From contig UQIY01000013.1 in the NCBI GenBank assembly GCA_900541195.1, forward strand, positions 1 to 46,093: DNA of 46,093 nucleotides, given 5' to 3'. A program made the translations under genes and the position numbers. The notes under the pieces are model-generated. The model was not told the origin of the DNA and searched no databases. It was given only the letters and a program-made list of their open reading frames with translations. This stretch comes from an uncultured Collinsella sp. Its GTDB lineage: Bacteria; Actinomycetota; Coriobacteriia; Coriobacteriales; Coriobacteriaceae. Positions 16,537 through 23,846 of this stretch are shown here, in pieces (position 1 is the stretch's first letter; each line of letters begins with the position of its first letter).

Positions 16537-16797
16537 TCAGTGAATAAAAACTGTCATAATTGCCGCCAGCACAGCCGCTATGACCGTCATGCCTATCGCC
16601 ATTTGCGGGCATTTTTTCAGCAGCCGTTTTATGTTCGCCCCGCCGCCGCAGCCGCAATCCAGCACCTTGGCGTTTGGCGCAAGTCGTAGAAATCGAAGTC
16701 CCCACCGCGCCACAGGGCTGTGGCCCAGATTCATCATGGCAACCATGAGTTTTCCGCCGAGGCCCACGGGCTTGCGGGTGTTTTCAAAGAACGACAT
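16537..16797 (-). pseudogene. Truncated class I SAM methyltransferase
   Basis: The ATG at 16797 follows GGAGGGG and opens a methyltransferase N-terminus (MSFFENTRKPVGLGGKLM) up to SAM motif I (VLDCGCGGGANI). Just after LLKKCP the homology stops. The frame instead ends in a short hydrophobic tail, MAIGMTVIAAVLAAIMTVFI, unlike any methyltransferase. The normal remaining 130 or so residues are absent. An internal deletion probably joined the start of this gene to the end of a membrane-protein gene. It overlaps the end of the upstream methyltransferase by 14 bases, as in an operon. Inactive as an enzyme. Confidence 0.7.
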
Positions 16798-17413
16798 CTG
16801 GCCCCTCCGATTTTGTGCATTCCGCATAGGTCAACGGGAAGGAGGCCTTCAGCACCGCGCTTTTCTGCACCGCCCAGCCGTTTTGACGCAGGAAACGTAG
16901 GTATTCCTCGCTTGTCCACCTGCTGTGGAGAGGGAATCCCGTCATACTCATGAAAAAGGCTTTTGCCTTGCCGGAAACCGAGTTCCCCGCGTGGGTGAAG
17001 GTTGGCGCGATGAGCACGCCGTCGTCCTTCAGCACCCGCCTGATTTCTTGCAGGGCCTTTTCCGGATGCGGCACTATGTGAAGCGCGTTGGACGCGATCA
17101 CCACTTCGAAGGACTTCTGTGCATAGGGCAGGCGGAACATATCTTGTACGGAAAAGTGCAGCTTTGCGGATTGATTGTCCCGCTTTGCTTCATGGATCAT
17201 CTTTGCAGAAGCGTCCGTAGCCTCGATGTGTGCCGCCGCATCCACGATGCTCTTTGCGATAAGCCCCGTGCCGGTGGCAACCTCCAGTACGGTTTTTGCT
17301 TTCACTACCGGCCGGATCAGCCCATACATCTTCTCATACGCCGCCCGGTCGTTTCGCATGAAACGGTCGTACCGACTGGCATTCTTGTCTCAGAAGCCCT
17401 TGCGTCCATGCAT
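16784..17413 (-). pseudogene. Class I SAM methyltransferase with an in-frame TGA near the start
   Basis: The full frame begins at ATG 17413 (MHGRKGF), meets TGA at 17390-17392, then continues in frame as DKNASRYDRFMRNDRAAYEK. I expect Trp at the stop (the family has F-W-D-K/x-x-A-x-x-YD), so this is again TGG changed to a stop. The rest is intact: motif I LEVATGTGLIA, DASAKMI, VVIASNALHIV and an LPLHSRW-type tail. Translation could restart at ATG 17359, giving a 191-residue protein that lacks the first helix; that start has no good ribosome-binding site. First gene of the three-methyltransferase cassette. It has a palindrome and an iron-box-like site just upstream. Confidence 0.75.
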
Positions 17414-17430
17414 GGCTGTCGCCCCCAAAC

Positions 17431-17448
17431 AGTTAGAGCCATCTAACT
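17431..17448 (-). promoter_or_regulatory. 18-bp palindrome at the methyltransferase promoter
   Basis: AGTTAGA and TCTAACT flank a 4-base centre (17431-17448), overlapping a TATAGT hexamer on the minus strand. This is a likely repressor site for the methyltransferase cassette, sitting about 20 bases before its first ATG. Confidence 0.6.
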
Positions 17449-17468
17449 ATAACACGCGAATCATGAAG

Positions 17469-17487
17469 TAAGATAAGGCTAACCTTA
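17469..17487. promoter_or_regulatory. DtxR/IdeR-like iron box
   Basis: These 19 bases match the DtxR/IdeR consensus TWAGGTTAGSCTAACCTWA at 17 of 19 positions; the exact half is AGGCTAACCTTA. The site lies 56 bases upstream of the first methyltransferase codon, suggesting metal-dependent control of the cassette when it was intact. Confidence 0.6.
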
Positions 17488-18044
17488 TTTTCTTGGCCAA
17501 GACGCATCTCTTCGGTTTTCGCTTATAACGGTGTGAGTCAGATACTAAGCTGGAGCTGAAGAAGGAGCTTGGCGGACAGGTAGGTCGATATTGGTTCCCG
17601 GAACGGTGATCCATCCAATTACACCAGGGCTCTAGTCATGCAGGTAAACCCAATCCATGACGGGAAATAGGTTCTTTTCTCTAGCTCGACGTCTTTCGGA
17701 GCTTGACGATTTGGACTGATGGAGGTGAGAAGTCCCTCACCGCGCCAATACCAGACGATTGCGCTATGGGCATCTCTCCGATCCTTTGAATCACCTCTTT
17801 TCACGCCACCCGCTACGAACCCCGGCGGAAACCAGGGAGTGATTAAAGGAGCGACCTGCGGTTTTGCGAATCAATCGAGTCATTCGAAATCGCGAATCAA
17901 GGGCCTGATTCGCCCAAATTGCGCACGAATCAGCCCTTAGGCGGTACGACACGCATCGACAACACTCGGACTGGATTAGTCACTGAGTGGGAGTAGCTGA
18001 AACGAGGCGATTGATTAACTCCATTCGTTTTGGTTACAAGAAAA
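17488..18044. other. Long noncoding stretch with hairpins and CGAATCA repeats
   Basis: No convincing gene spans this part of the 17414-18082 gap. A GTGAG/CTCAC hairpin lies near 17725-17742. Four copies of CGAATCA occur: direct at 17867, 17893 and 17926, inverted at 17906. They allow two competing hairpins (17893-17912, or 17901-17935). Near 17984-17995 is a near copy of the last 12 bases of guaA. Confidence 0.5.
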
Positions 18045-18066
18045 CATGCTGCGCGCCTGCAGCATG
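18045..18066 (+). promoter_or_regulatory. Stem-loop abutting the ribosome-binding site of the next gene
   Basis: CATGCTGC (18045-18052) and GCAGCATG (18059-18066) form an 8-bp stem. The AAGGAG Shine-Dalgarno sequence starts on the very next base, so the fold could affect translation. Confidence 0.45.
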
Positions 18067-18082
18067 AAGGAGAGGGAATCCT

Positions 18083-18613
18083 ATGAATATCGTTGTATTG
18101 AGTGGTAGCCCGCGTAAGGGCGCCAATACCGACACCATGGTCGAGGCGTTTGCCGAGACCGCGTGCGAGGCCGGCCATACGGTCGAGGTCGTTCGCGTCG
18201 CCAGCAAGAAGATCGCTGGTTGCCTGGGGTGCCAGTATTGCTTCGCTCACGAGGGCACTTGCGTGCAGAAGGATGACATGGCCGACGTAATCGAGTCGCT
18301 GAAAGGCGCCGATATGGTTGTCTTCGCTTCGCCTATCTACTGGTTTGATATCACTGCGCAGGAGAAGGCCGCCATCGACCGCCTGTACGCCTTCGGTGCT
18401 ACAGGCTTCCCGTTCACCAAGACGGCCCTTTTGCTCGATAGCCACAGCGAGGGCGTCTATGATGCGGCGATTGCTATGTACAGGGCCACATGCGCGTACT
18501 GTAAGTGGGAGGACCAGGGCATTGTCACCATTAGCGGCATGACCGAGCGCGACAGCATGGCATCCTCGCCCAAGTTGGAAGAGGTGCGAGAGCTCGCTCG
18601 CAAGCTCGCCTAA
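18083..18613 (+). CDS. Flavodoxin-fold NAD(P)H-dependent FMN reductase
   Basis: A 176-residue flavoprotein of the NADPH-dependent FMN reductase / iron-sulfur-flavoprotein-like family. VVLSGSPRKGANTDTM is the FMN phosphate-binding loop, and FASPIYWFDITAQEK is the second flavin loop. The cysteines in GCLGCQYCFAHEGTC follow the CxxCxxC pattern seen in Fe-S flavoproteins, though the full cluster-binding set is not certain. It would reduce flavins, quinones or similar acceptors in the cytoplasm. AAGGAGAGGGA precedes the ATG. The stop codon forms the outer edge of a large palindrome (18611-18703). It appears monocistronic. Confidence 0.85.
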   Translation: MNIVVLSGSPRKGANTDTMVEAFAETACEAGHTVEVVRVASKKIAGCLGCQYCFAHEGTCVQKDDMADVIESLKGADMVVFASPIYWFDITAQEKAAIDRLYAFGATGFPFTKTALLLDSHSEGVYDAAIAMYRATCAYCKWEDQGIVTISGMTERDSMASSPKLEEVRELARKLA

Positions 18614-18703
18614 GGACAAGAAGAACGCATGGCAATCAGCGTTGGCGGAAAGCCTACTTCCCTTACCAAGAGGATTACTGATTGCCATGCGTTGATGTCC
18701 TTA
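18611..18703. repeat. 93-bp palindromic element
   Basis: TAAGGACA at the left end is matched by TGTCCTTA at the right. Inside, AACGCATGGCAATCAG (18624-18639) pairs exactly with 18678-18693. Altogether 24 pairs with a small asymmetric bulge enclose a 38-base loop. It overlaps the stop codon of the flavodoxin gene. It may act as terminator or be a small mobile palindrome. Confidence 0.6.
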
Positions 18704-18720
18704 TGGACAATCTCCGCATG

Positions 18721-19223
18721 CTAGGAGACTTTCTCGCTCAGGAACTCCCTGAATGCGGGGATGTCAAAGCCAACGAGACCACGCCCACGTTCCCCGATGA
18801 CGCCGTCCTCGAGAAGGCGGCGTTTGTACTGGCTTGCGTAGTTGCTGGCGACACCCATGCGTTTGGCTATCTCCGAGACCCTGCTGGGGCCAGAATCGGG
18901 CAGCATCGCGAGTAAAAACTCAATGTCTTTATCGGAAAGCTCTCGATAGGTCGTTTCGAGAGAAGCCCGATGTCATGCTTCTCGAGTTGCCTGAAGACGC
19001 CATTCATGTACGTGCGCCAGTTACCCTGAGTCTCCTGAGCATATGTCCAATCGATGCCGACTGGCCCAATCTGAACGCCGCTTATGCACGCGCGAGGCTG
19101 TGAGAGGCGGCTATCTGCCGCCTCTTTGGTTCGCTCGATAATATCTTCGAGCATGCCTGGCATGGCGGAGACATTTGCTGCGGTCCACGGTGGCCCCTTT
19201 GCAGGTTTTGCTAGTTTTTGCAA
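18721..19223 (-). pseudogene. C-terminal remnant of an AAA-type ATPase, frameshifted
   Basis: Two reading frames join into one protein. The first carries MNGVFRQLEKHDI up to about 18965. After a one-base slip the second carries LETTYRELSDKDIEFLLAML, then a winged-helix tail containing SRVSEIAKRMGVASNYASQY and ending REFLSEKVS at 18721. The tail resembles the C-terminal DNA-binding part of bacterial AAA ATPases of the DUF234-like or archaeal-ATPase group. No P-loop domain is present upstream, so at least the N-terminal half is missing. Only AT-rich tandem repeats lie before it. Confidence 0.55.
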
Positions 19224-19252
19224 CTTTTGCTAATTTTTGCAAGTTTTGCTAA
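19206..19252. repeat. 19-bp tandem repeat, 2.5 copies
   Basis: The unit TTTTGCTARTTTTTGCAAS occurs at 19206-19224 and 19225-19243 with a partial third copy (TTTTGCTAA) to 19252. It lies just upstream of the ATPase remnant on the minus strand. Confidence 0.7.
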
Positions 19253-19332
19253 CGGTTTAACATGTCTTGTGCCGCGGGATTGCAGGAGTGAAAAACGGGG
19301 ATTCCTATTATTCCGACTACGTTGCAGCGAGC

Positions 19333-19375
19333 GGGGCCCGGAGCGCGATGTTGCTGCGCTCCGGGCCCCACCGTT
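19333..19375. terminator. 14-bp GC-rich hairpin at the end of the topoisomerase operon
   Basis: GGGGCCCGGAGCGC (19333-19346) pairs perfectly with 19356-19369. A T4 run follows only on the plus side; on the minus side, downstream of the topoisomerase A gene, no U-run is seen. It is still the only likely terminator there. Confidence 0.6.
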
Positions 19376-19405
19376 TTGAGAGCTTATGGCGGTTCTGCCG
19401 TCGTC

Positions 19406-21646
19406 CTAGTCAAACAGGCTCGGCATGTCGTTTTCCTTCATGAGGGCACCGGCAGAAGGCAGGCTCTGTGCGGTGAACTTCTCGGCCGAGACGCCGGCGC
19501 CAAGAATCTCCTCGGTTGTGCCGACGGTGGTGACCGAGCGGCCCTTCTTGGCCGTAAAGGCTTGGACGCCCTGCGTGTTGGTTGTCGTCTTGGTCTTGAG
19601 TAGCGACGTGTTGAAGTTCATCAAGCGATAGTCGCTCGAGACCAGCGCGATGTCGCGATCTTCCTTGAGCACCTGTGCATACAGCAGTTTGCTGCCGCCG
19701 TAGATGGCGTTCTTGAGGCGCTTGCGGTTGGTCTTGGTGACGTATCCAGAAAGCGCGACGCGCACCACGCGGCCGTTCTCAAAGACGAACAGCACGTCGG
19801 CCTTGTAGTCCTCGGGGTCGATGACCCAGATGACGCTCTCGTCGGGTTCCATCTCGAGGTCGGTGGGCAGATACGAGCCCAGCTGGGCCGACTTGGTGTC
19901 CTCAAACGCCGCAACCTTGCACTTGTATACCTGGCTCTTGTTGGTAAAGACCAGCAGCTCGTGGGTGTTGAAGGACGGGAACTCGATAAAGGGCTTATCG
20001 CCGTCCTTGTACTTGAGCGTGGCCGCCTTCTTGAGCACGCGGTCCGTCATCTTTTTGAGATAACCCTCGCGCGAGAGCATGATGGTGACCGGGTACTCCT
20101 CGACCTCGGGCTCCAGGCTTACCTCGATGACCTCATGGGGTTCGATCCTGCCCGTGCGACGCGGCATCACATACTTCTTGTTGACTGCGGCCAGCTCGTC
20201 GCTGATGACCTTCTTGATGTTGTCCTCGCTCGAGAGAATCTCCTCAAGCTCGGCAATCTCACCCTCTAGCTTGGCGATGTCCTTGGTGCGGTTGAGGATG
20301 TACTCCTCGTTGATGTTGCGGAGCTTAAGCTCGGCAACAAACTCGGCCTGGGTCTCGTCGATGTCGAAACCCTTCATAAGGTTGGGCACGACCTCGGCTT
20401 CGAGCTTGGTGCCGCGGATGATGGCGATGGCCTTGTCGATGTCGAGCAAAATCGCCTCAAGGCCGTGCAGCAGGTGCAGGCGCTCGGACTTTTTGCCCAG
20501 GTCAAAGTTAATGCGGCGGCGTGTGGACTCAATACGCCACTTGACCCACTCGTGCAGAATCTGGCGCACGCCCATAACACGGGGATAGCCGTCGACGAGC
20601 ACGTTGAAGTTGCACGAGAACGAATCCTGCAGCGTGGTCGAGCGATAGAGCTTGGCCATGAGCTTGTCGGGGTCGACGCCACGCTTAAGGTCGATGGCGA
20701 TGCGCAGGCCCGAGAGGTCGGTCTCGTCGCGGATGTCGGCAATCTCCTTGACCTTGCCCTCTTTGGAGAGCTTGACGATGCGCTCGATGATGACATCGGT
20801 CTTGGTGGTGTAGGGAATCTCGTACACTTCGATGATGCGCTCTTCGGGAATCCAGCGCCAGCGGGAGCGAATCTGGAAGCTGCCAAGGCCGGTCTCGACA
20901 ATCTTTTCCATCTCCTCGCGGCGGTAGATGATCTCGCCGCCGGTCGAGAAGTCGGGCATGGGCATATACTCAAGCAGGTCGCAGCCAGGATCCTGCAGGT
21001 AGTGCATGGTGGCGGCGCAGACCTCGTTGAGGTTGAAACCGCAGATGTCGGACGCCATGGCGACGCCGATGCCCTTATTGGCCGAGACGAGGATGTTCGG
21101 GAACGTGGTGGGCAGCAGGCGCGGCTCCTTCATGGCACCGTCGTAGCTGTCGACGAAGTCGACCGGGTCCTTGTCGATGTCCTTGAAGATCTCGGCACTG
21201 ATGGGGGAGAGCTTGGCTTCGGTATAACGCGAGGCGGCGTAGCTCAGGTCGCCCGAATAGTACTTGCCAAAGTTGCCCTTCGACTCCACGAAGGGGGCGA
21301 GCAGCGCCTCGTTGCCGGTGGCCAGGCGCACCATCGTCTCGTAGATCGCGGCATCGCCGTGCGGGTTGAGCTTCATGGTCTGGCCCACGATGTTGGCGCT
21401 CTTCTGGCGCTCGCCCTTGAGCAGACCCATCTTGTACATGGTGTAGAGCAGCTTGCGGTGCGAGGGCTTAAAGCCGTCGATCTCGGGGAACGCACGCGAG
21501 ACGTTGACGCTCATGGCGTAGGGCATGTAGTTGACCTCGAGCGTCTGCGTGATCGGCTGATCGGTGACCTCGGAGTGCAGGCCGATGACGTTCTCGGCGT
21601 TAACCTGCTTTTTCTTTGGCTGGTTCTTCGTCTTCTTCTTTGCCAC
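19406..21646 (-). CDS. Type IIA topoisomerase subunit A, divergent GyrA/ParC paralogue
   Basis: DNA cleavage subunit of a type IIA topoisomerase, 746 residues. Tyr141 in AASRYTEAKLS is the DNA-linking tyrosine, and RKLLYTMYKMGL (about 64-75) belongs to the winged-helix region around the quinolone pocket. A coiled-coil tower follows. The C-terminal domain is short, and I see no QRRGGKG-type GyrA box, so it should not wrap DNA like gyrase and is closer in design to ParC. The start is GTG at 21646 with GAGGAAAT upstream. The basic N-terminal leader (KKKTKNQPKKK) is unusual. It follows subunit B by 45 bases, forming an operon. Confidence 0.9.
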   Translation of the reverse strand: MAKKKTKNQPKKKQVNAENVIGLHSEVTDQPITQTLEVNYMPYAMSVNVSRAFPEIDGFKPSHRKLLYTMYKMGLLKGERQKSANIVGQTMKLNPHGDAAIYETMVRLATGNEALLAPFVESKGNFGKYYSGDLSYAASRYTEAKLSPISAEIFKDIDKDPVDFVDSYDGAMKEPRLLPTTFPNILVSANKGIGVAMASDICGFNLNEVCAATMHYLQDPGCDLLEYMPMPDFSTGGEIIYRREEMEKIVETGLGSFQIRSRWRWIPEERIIEVYEIPYTTKTDVIIERIVKLSKEGKVKEIADIRDETDLSGLRIAIDLKRGVDPDKLMAKLYRSTTLQDSFSCNFNVLVDGYPRVMGVRQILHEWVKWRIESTRRRINFDLGKKSERLHLLHGLEAILLDIDKAIAIIRGTKLEAEVVPNLMKGFDIDETQAEFVAELKLRNINEEYILNRTKDIAKLEGEIAELEEILSSEDNIKKVISDELAAVNKKYVMPRRTGRIEPHEVIEVSLEPEVEEYPVTIMLSREGYLKKMTDRVLKKAATLKYKDGDKPFIEFPSFNTHELLVFTNKSQVYKCKVAAFEDTKSAQLGSYLPTDLEMEPDESVIWVIDPEDYKADVLFVFENGRVVRVALSGYVTKTNRKRLKNAIYGGSKLLYAQVLKEDRDIALVSSDYRLMNFNTSLLKTKTTTNTQGVQAFTAKKGRSVTTVGTTEEILGAGVSAEKFTAQSLPSAGALMKENDMPSLFD

Positions 21647-21691
21647 GATTTCCTCTTGAACTTCTTATGGGCCGTCGTTATCGATTTGCTG

Positions 21692-23689
21692 CTATTGCAG
21701 GTCCAGCTGGTCCAGGTATTCCTTGCCGTGCTCGGAGATATGGCGCTTGCGGCCTGCCTCGTCGTTGCCCAGCAACAGATTGAACATGGTTTCCATCTTG
21801 GTGACGTCCTCGGGCTCCACCTTGATCAGGCGGCGCGTCTCGGGGTTCATGGTGGTGAGCCACATCATGTCCGGGTCGTTCTCACCAAGACCCTTGGAGC
21901 GGTTGATGGAACACTTCTGGTCGCCGATCTCCTTGAGGATGCCGTTCTTCTCGAGCTCGGTGTAAGCAAAGTAGGTCTTCTCTTTGCAGTTGATCTCGTA
22001 GAGCGGAGACTCGGCGATATACACGTAGCCCTCGTCGATGAGCGTGGGCACCAGGCGGTAGAGCATGGTGAGCACGAGCGTGCGAATGTGGTAACCGTCG
22101 ACGTCGGCGTCCGTACAGATGATGACCTTGTTCCAGTTGAGGTTGTCCAGATCGAAGGCGCCAAGGTTCTTGATGCGCTTGTCTTTGATCTCCACGCCGC
22201 AGCCCAGCACGCGCATGAGGTCCATGATGATGTCGGACTTAAAGATGCGCGGGTAGTCCTCCTTCAGGCAGTTGAGGATCTTACCGCGGACGGGCATAAC
22301 GCCCTGGAACTCGGCATCGCGCGAGGTGCGAATGGCGCCTGCTGCCGAGTCGCCCTCTACGATGTAAATCTCGCGACGGCTCTTGTCCTTGGAGCGGCAG
22401 TCGATGAACTTCTGCACGCGGTTGGCCATGTCGGTCTTTTGCTGCAGGTTGGTCTTGATGCTCTGGCGCGTCTTCTCGGCATTCTCGCGCGAGCGCTTGT
22501 TGATGAGCACCTGCTCCATGATCTTGTTGGCGGCGTCCTTGTTCTCGATCAAGTAGGTCGAGAGACGCTCCTTAAAGAAAGCCGTCATAGCCTGCTGGAT
22601 AAAGCGGTTGTTGATGGCCTTCTTGGTCTGGTTCTCGTAGGACGTCTGGGTGGAGAAGCAGTTGGTCACCAGCACTAGGCAGTCCTGGACGTCCTGCCAC
22701 TTAATGCCGCTCTCATTTTTGTTGTACTTGCCCTGTTGCTTGATGTAGGCATCGATGGCGCTAGTGAGGGCGCTGCGGGCAGCCTTCTCGGGCGAGCCGC
22801 CGTTCTCGAGCCACGATGAGTTGTGGTAGTACTCCTGCATCATGAAGGTGCGCGAGAAGCACATGCACGCGGTGATTTTTACGTTGTAGTCGGGCAGGTC
22901 CTCGCGGTCGCGACCGCGACGGTCGGCCTCGATAAAGAAGGGCTCGGTAAGGTAGTCGGTACCGACCTTCTCGAGCACGTAGTCCTCGATGCCCTTGGGG
23001 TAGCAAAAGTCCTCTTCGGAAAACTCGCCATCGTCGCCCTCAATGCGCAGGCGGAAGGTCACGTTGGCGTTGACCACGGCCTGACGGCGCATGGTCTCGC
23101 GATACCAATCGTGGGGAATGCTAATCGAGGTAAAGACCTCAAGATCGGGGCGCCACTTGATAGTGGTGCCGGTGCGGTTCTCGTCGCTAGGCTCAATCTC
23201 GAGTGCCTTCTTTTTGGCGCCGACGACCTTGCCCTTCTTAAAGTGTAAGGAGTACTTGTTGCCGTCACGCCAGACGGTGACGTCCATGTACTCGGAAGCG
23301 TACTGGGTCGCGCACGAGCCCAGGCCGTTGGTGCCGAGCGAGAAATCGTAGTCGCCGCCCTGGTTGTTGTTATACTTGCCGCCGGCATAGAGCTCGCAAA
23401 AGACAAGTTCCCAGTTAAAGCGTTTCTCGGAGGGGTTCCAGTCGAGCGGGCAGCCGCGGCCGTTGTCCTCTACCTGAATGGAACCATCGCGAAAGGCGGT
23501 AAGGGTGATGAGCTTGCCGTAGCCCTGGCGCGCCTCGTCAACGGCGTTGGACAGGATCTCGAAGGCGGCATGCGCGCAGCCGTCGAGCCCGTCCGAGCCA
23601 AAGATAACGGCGGGGCGCAGGCGTACGCGCTCCTCGTCCTTGAGCTGGCGGATACTGTCGTTACCATAGTTTGCGGTGTTTTTTGCCAT
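21692..23689 (-). CDS. Type IIA topoisomerase subunit B, divergent GyrB/ParE paralogue
   Basis: ATPase subunit, 665 residues. The GHKL ATP site has ILSNAVDEARQGYG (about 45-58) in place of the usual E-x-x-DN box. Further motifs are VEDNGRGCP (73-81) and LGTNGLGS. The TOPRIM domain has EGDSAAGA from Glu445 (canonical EGDSAGG) and DADVDGYH from Asp527 (canonical DADVDGAH), so metal ligands are kept while neighbours differ. PVRGKILN replaces PLRGKILN. These changes mark it as a second, divergent enzyme rather than housekeeping gyrase. An SOS-box-like palindrome and a plausible promoter lie upstream (23744-23804). Confidence 0.9.
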   Translation of the reverse strand: MAKNTANYGNDSIRQLKDEERVRLRPAVIFGSDGLDGCAHAAFEILSNAVDEARQGYGKLITLTAFRDGSIQVEDNGRGCPLDWNPSEKRFNWELVFCELYAGGKYNNNQGGDYDFSLGTNGLGSCATQYASEYMDVTVWRDGNKYSLHFKKGKVVGAKKKALEIEPSDENRTGTTIKWRPDLEVFTSISIPHDWYRETMRRQAVVNANVTFRLRIEGDDGEFSEEDFCYPKGIEDYVLEKVGTDYLTEPFFIEADRRGRDREDLPDYNVKITACMCFSRTFMMQEYYHNSSWLENGGSPEKAARSALTSAIDAYIKQQGKYNKNESGIKWQDVQDCLVLVTNCFSTQTSYENQTKKAINNRFIQQAMTAFFKERLSTYLIENKDAANKIMEQVLINKRSRENAEKTRQSIKTNLQQKTDMANRVQKFIDCRSKDKSRREIYIVEGDSAAGAIRTSRDAEFQGVMPVRGKILNCLKEDYPRIFKSDIIMDLMRVLGCGVEIKDKRIKNLGAFDLDNLNWNKVIICTDADVDGYHIRTLVLTMLYRLVPTLIDEGYVYIAESPLYEINCKEKTYFAYTELEKNGILKEIGDQKCSINRSKGLGENDPDMMWLTTMNPETRRLIKVEPEDVTKMETMFNLLLGNDEAGRKRHISEHGKEYLDQLDLQ

Positions 23690-23743
23690 ACTCGCTCTCT
23701 CGGTGCTCCTTTGCTGCGTTTAAGTCATATAGATAGTCAAGGT

Positions 23744-23804
23744 AGCATAGCCCAGCCCACAGGCGATTCCAACCAACACGAAATCCATCGAACAATCGTT
23801 CGAT
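23744..23804 (-). promoter_or_regulatory. Promoter with upstream LexA/SOS-box-like palindrome for the topoisomerase operon
   Basis: On the minus strand TTGGAA (23767-23772) and TATGCT (23744-23749) are separated by 17 bases. Fifteen bases further upstream lies TCGAACAATCGTTCGA (23788-23803), a palindrome matching the Gram-positive LexA consensus CGAACRNRYGTTCG at 13 of 14 positions. Confidence 0.6.
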
Positions 23805-23846
23805 TAGATAATGAATGCTTGGAATGCGGGAGGGACCTGTCCTGTC

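Noticed and set aside
15839..17392. Selenocysteine or pyrrolysine decoding at the TGA and TAG in the methyltransferases
   Set aside because: Two different stops, both at expected Trp positions; I noticed no SECIS-like hairpin and made no specific search for one. Mutation is simpler.
17619..17804. 61-codon minus-strand frame and an overlapping plus-strand frame (17719-17940)
   Set aside because: No ribosome-binding site, odd composition and hairpins in the same bases; not convincing as genes.
17640..17830. tRNA or structured RNA gene
   Set aside because: Hairpins are present, but no T-arm consensus, acceptor stem or CCA could be fitted; no tRNA or rRNA was found anywhere in the window.
19206..19252. 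CRISPR-like array
   Set aside because: Units are adjacent tandem copies without spacers; only 2.5 copies.
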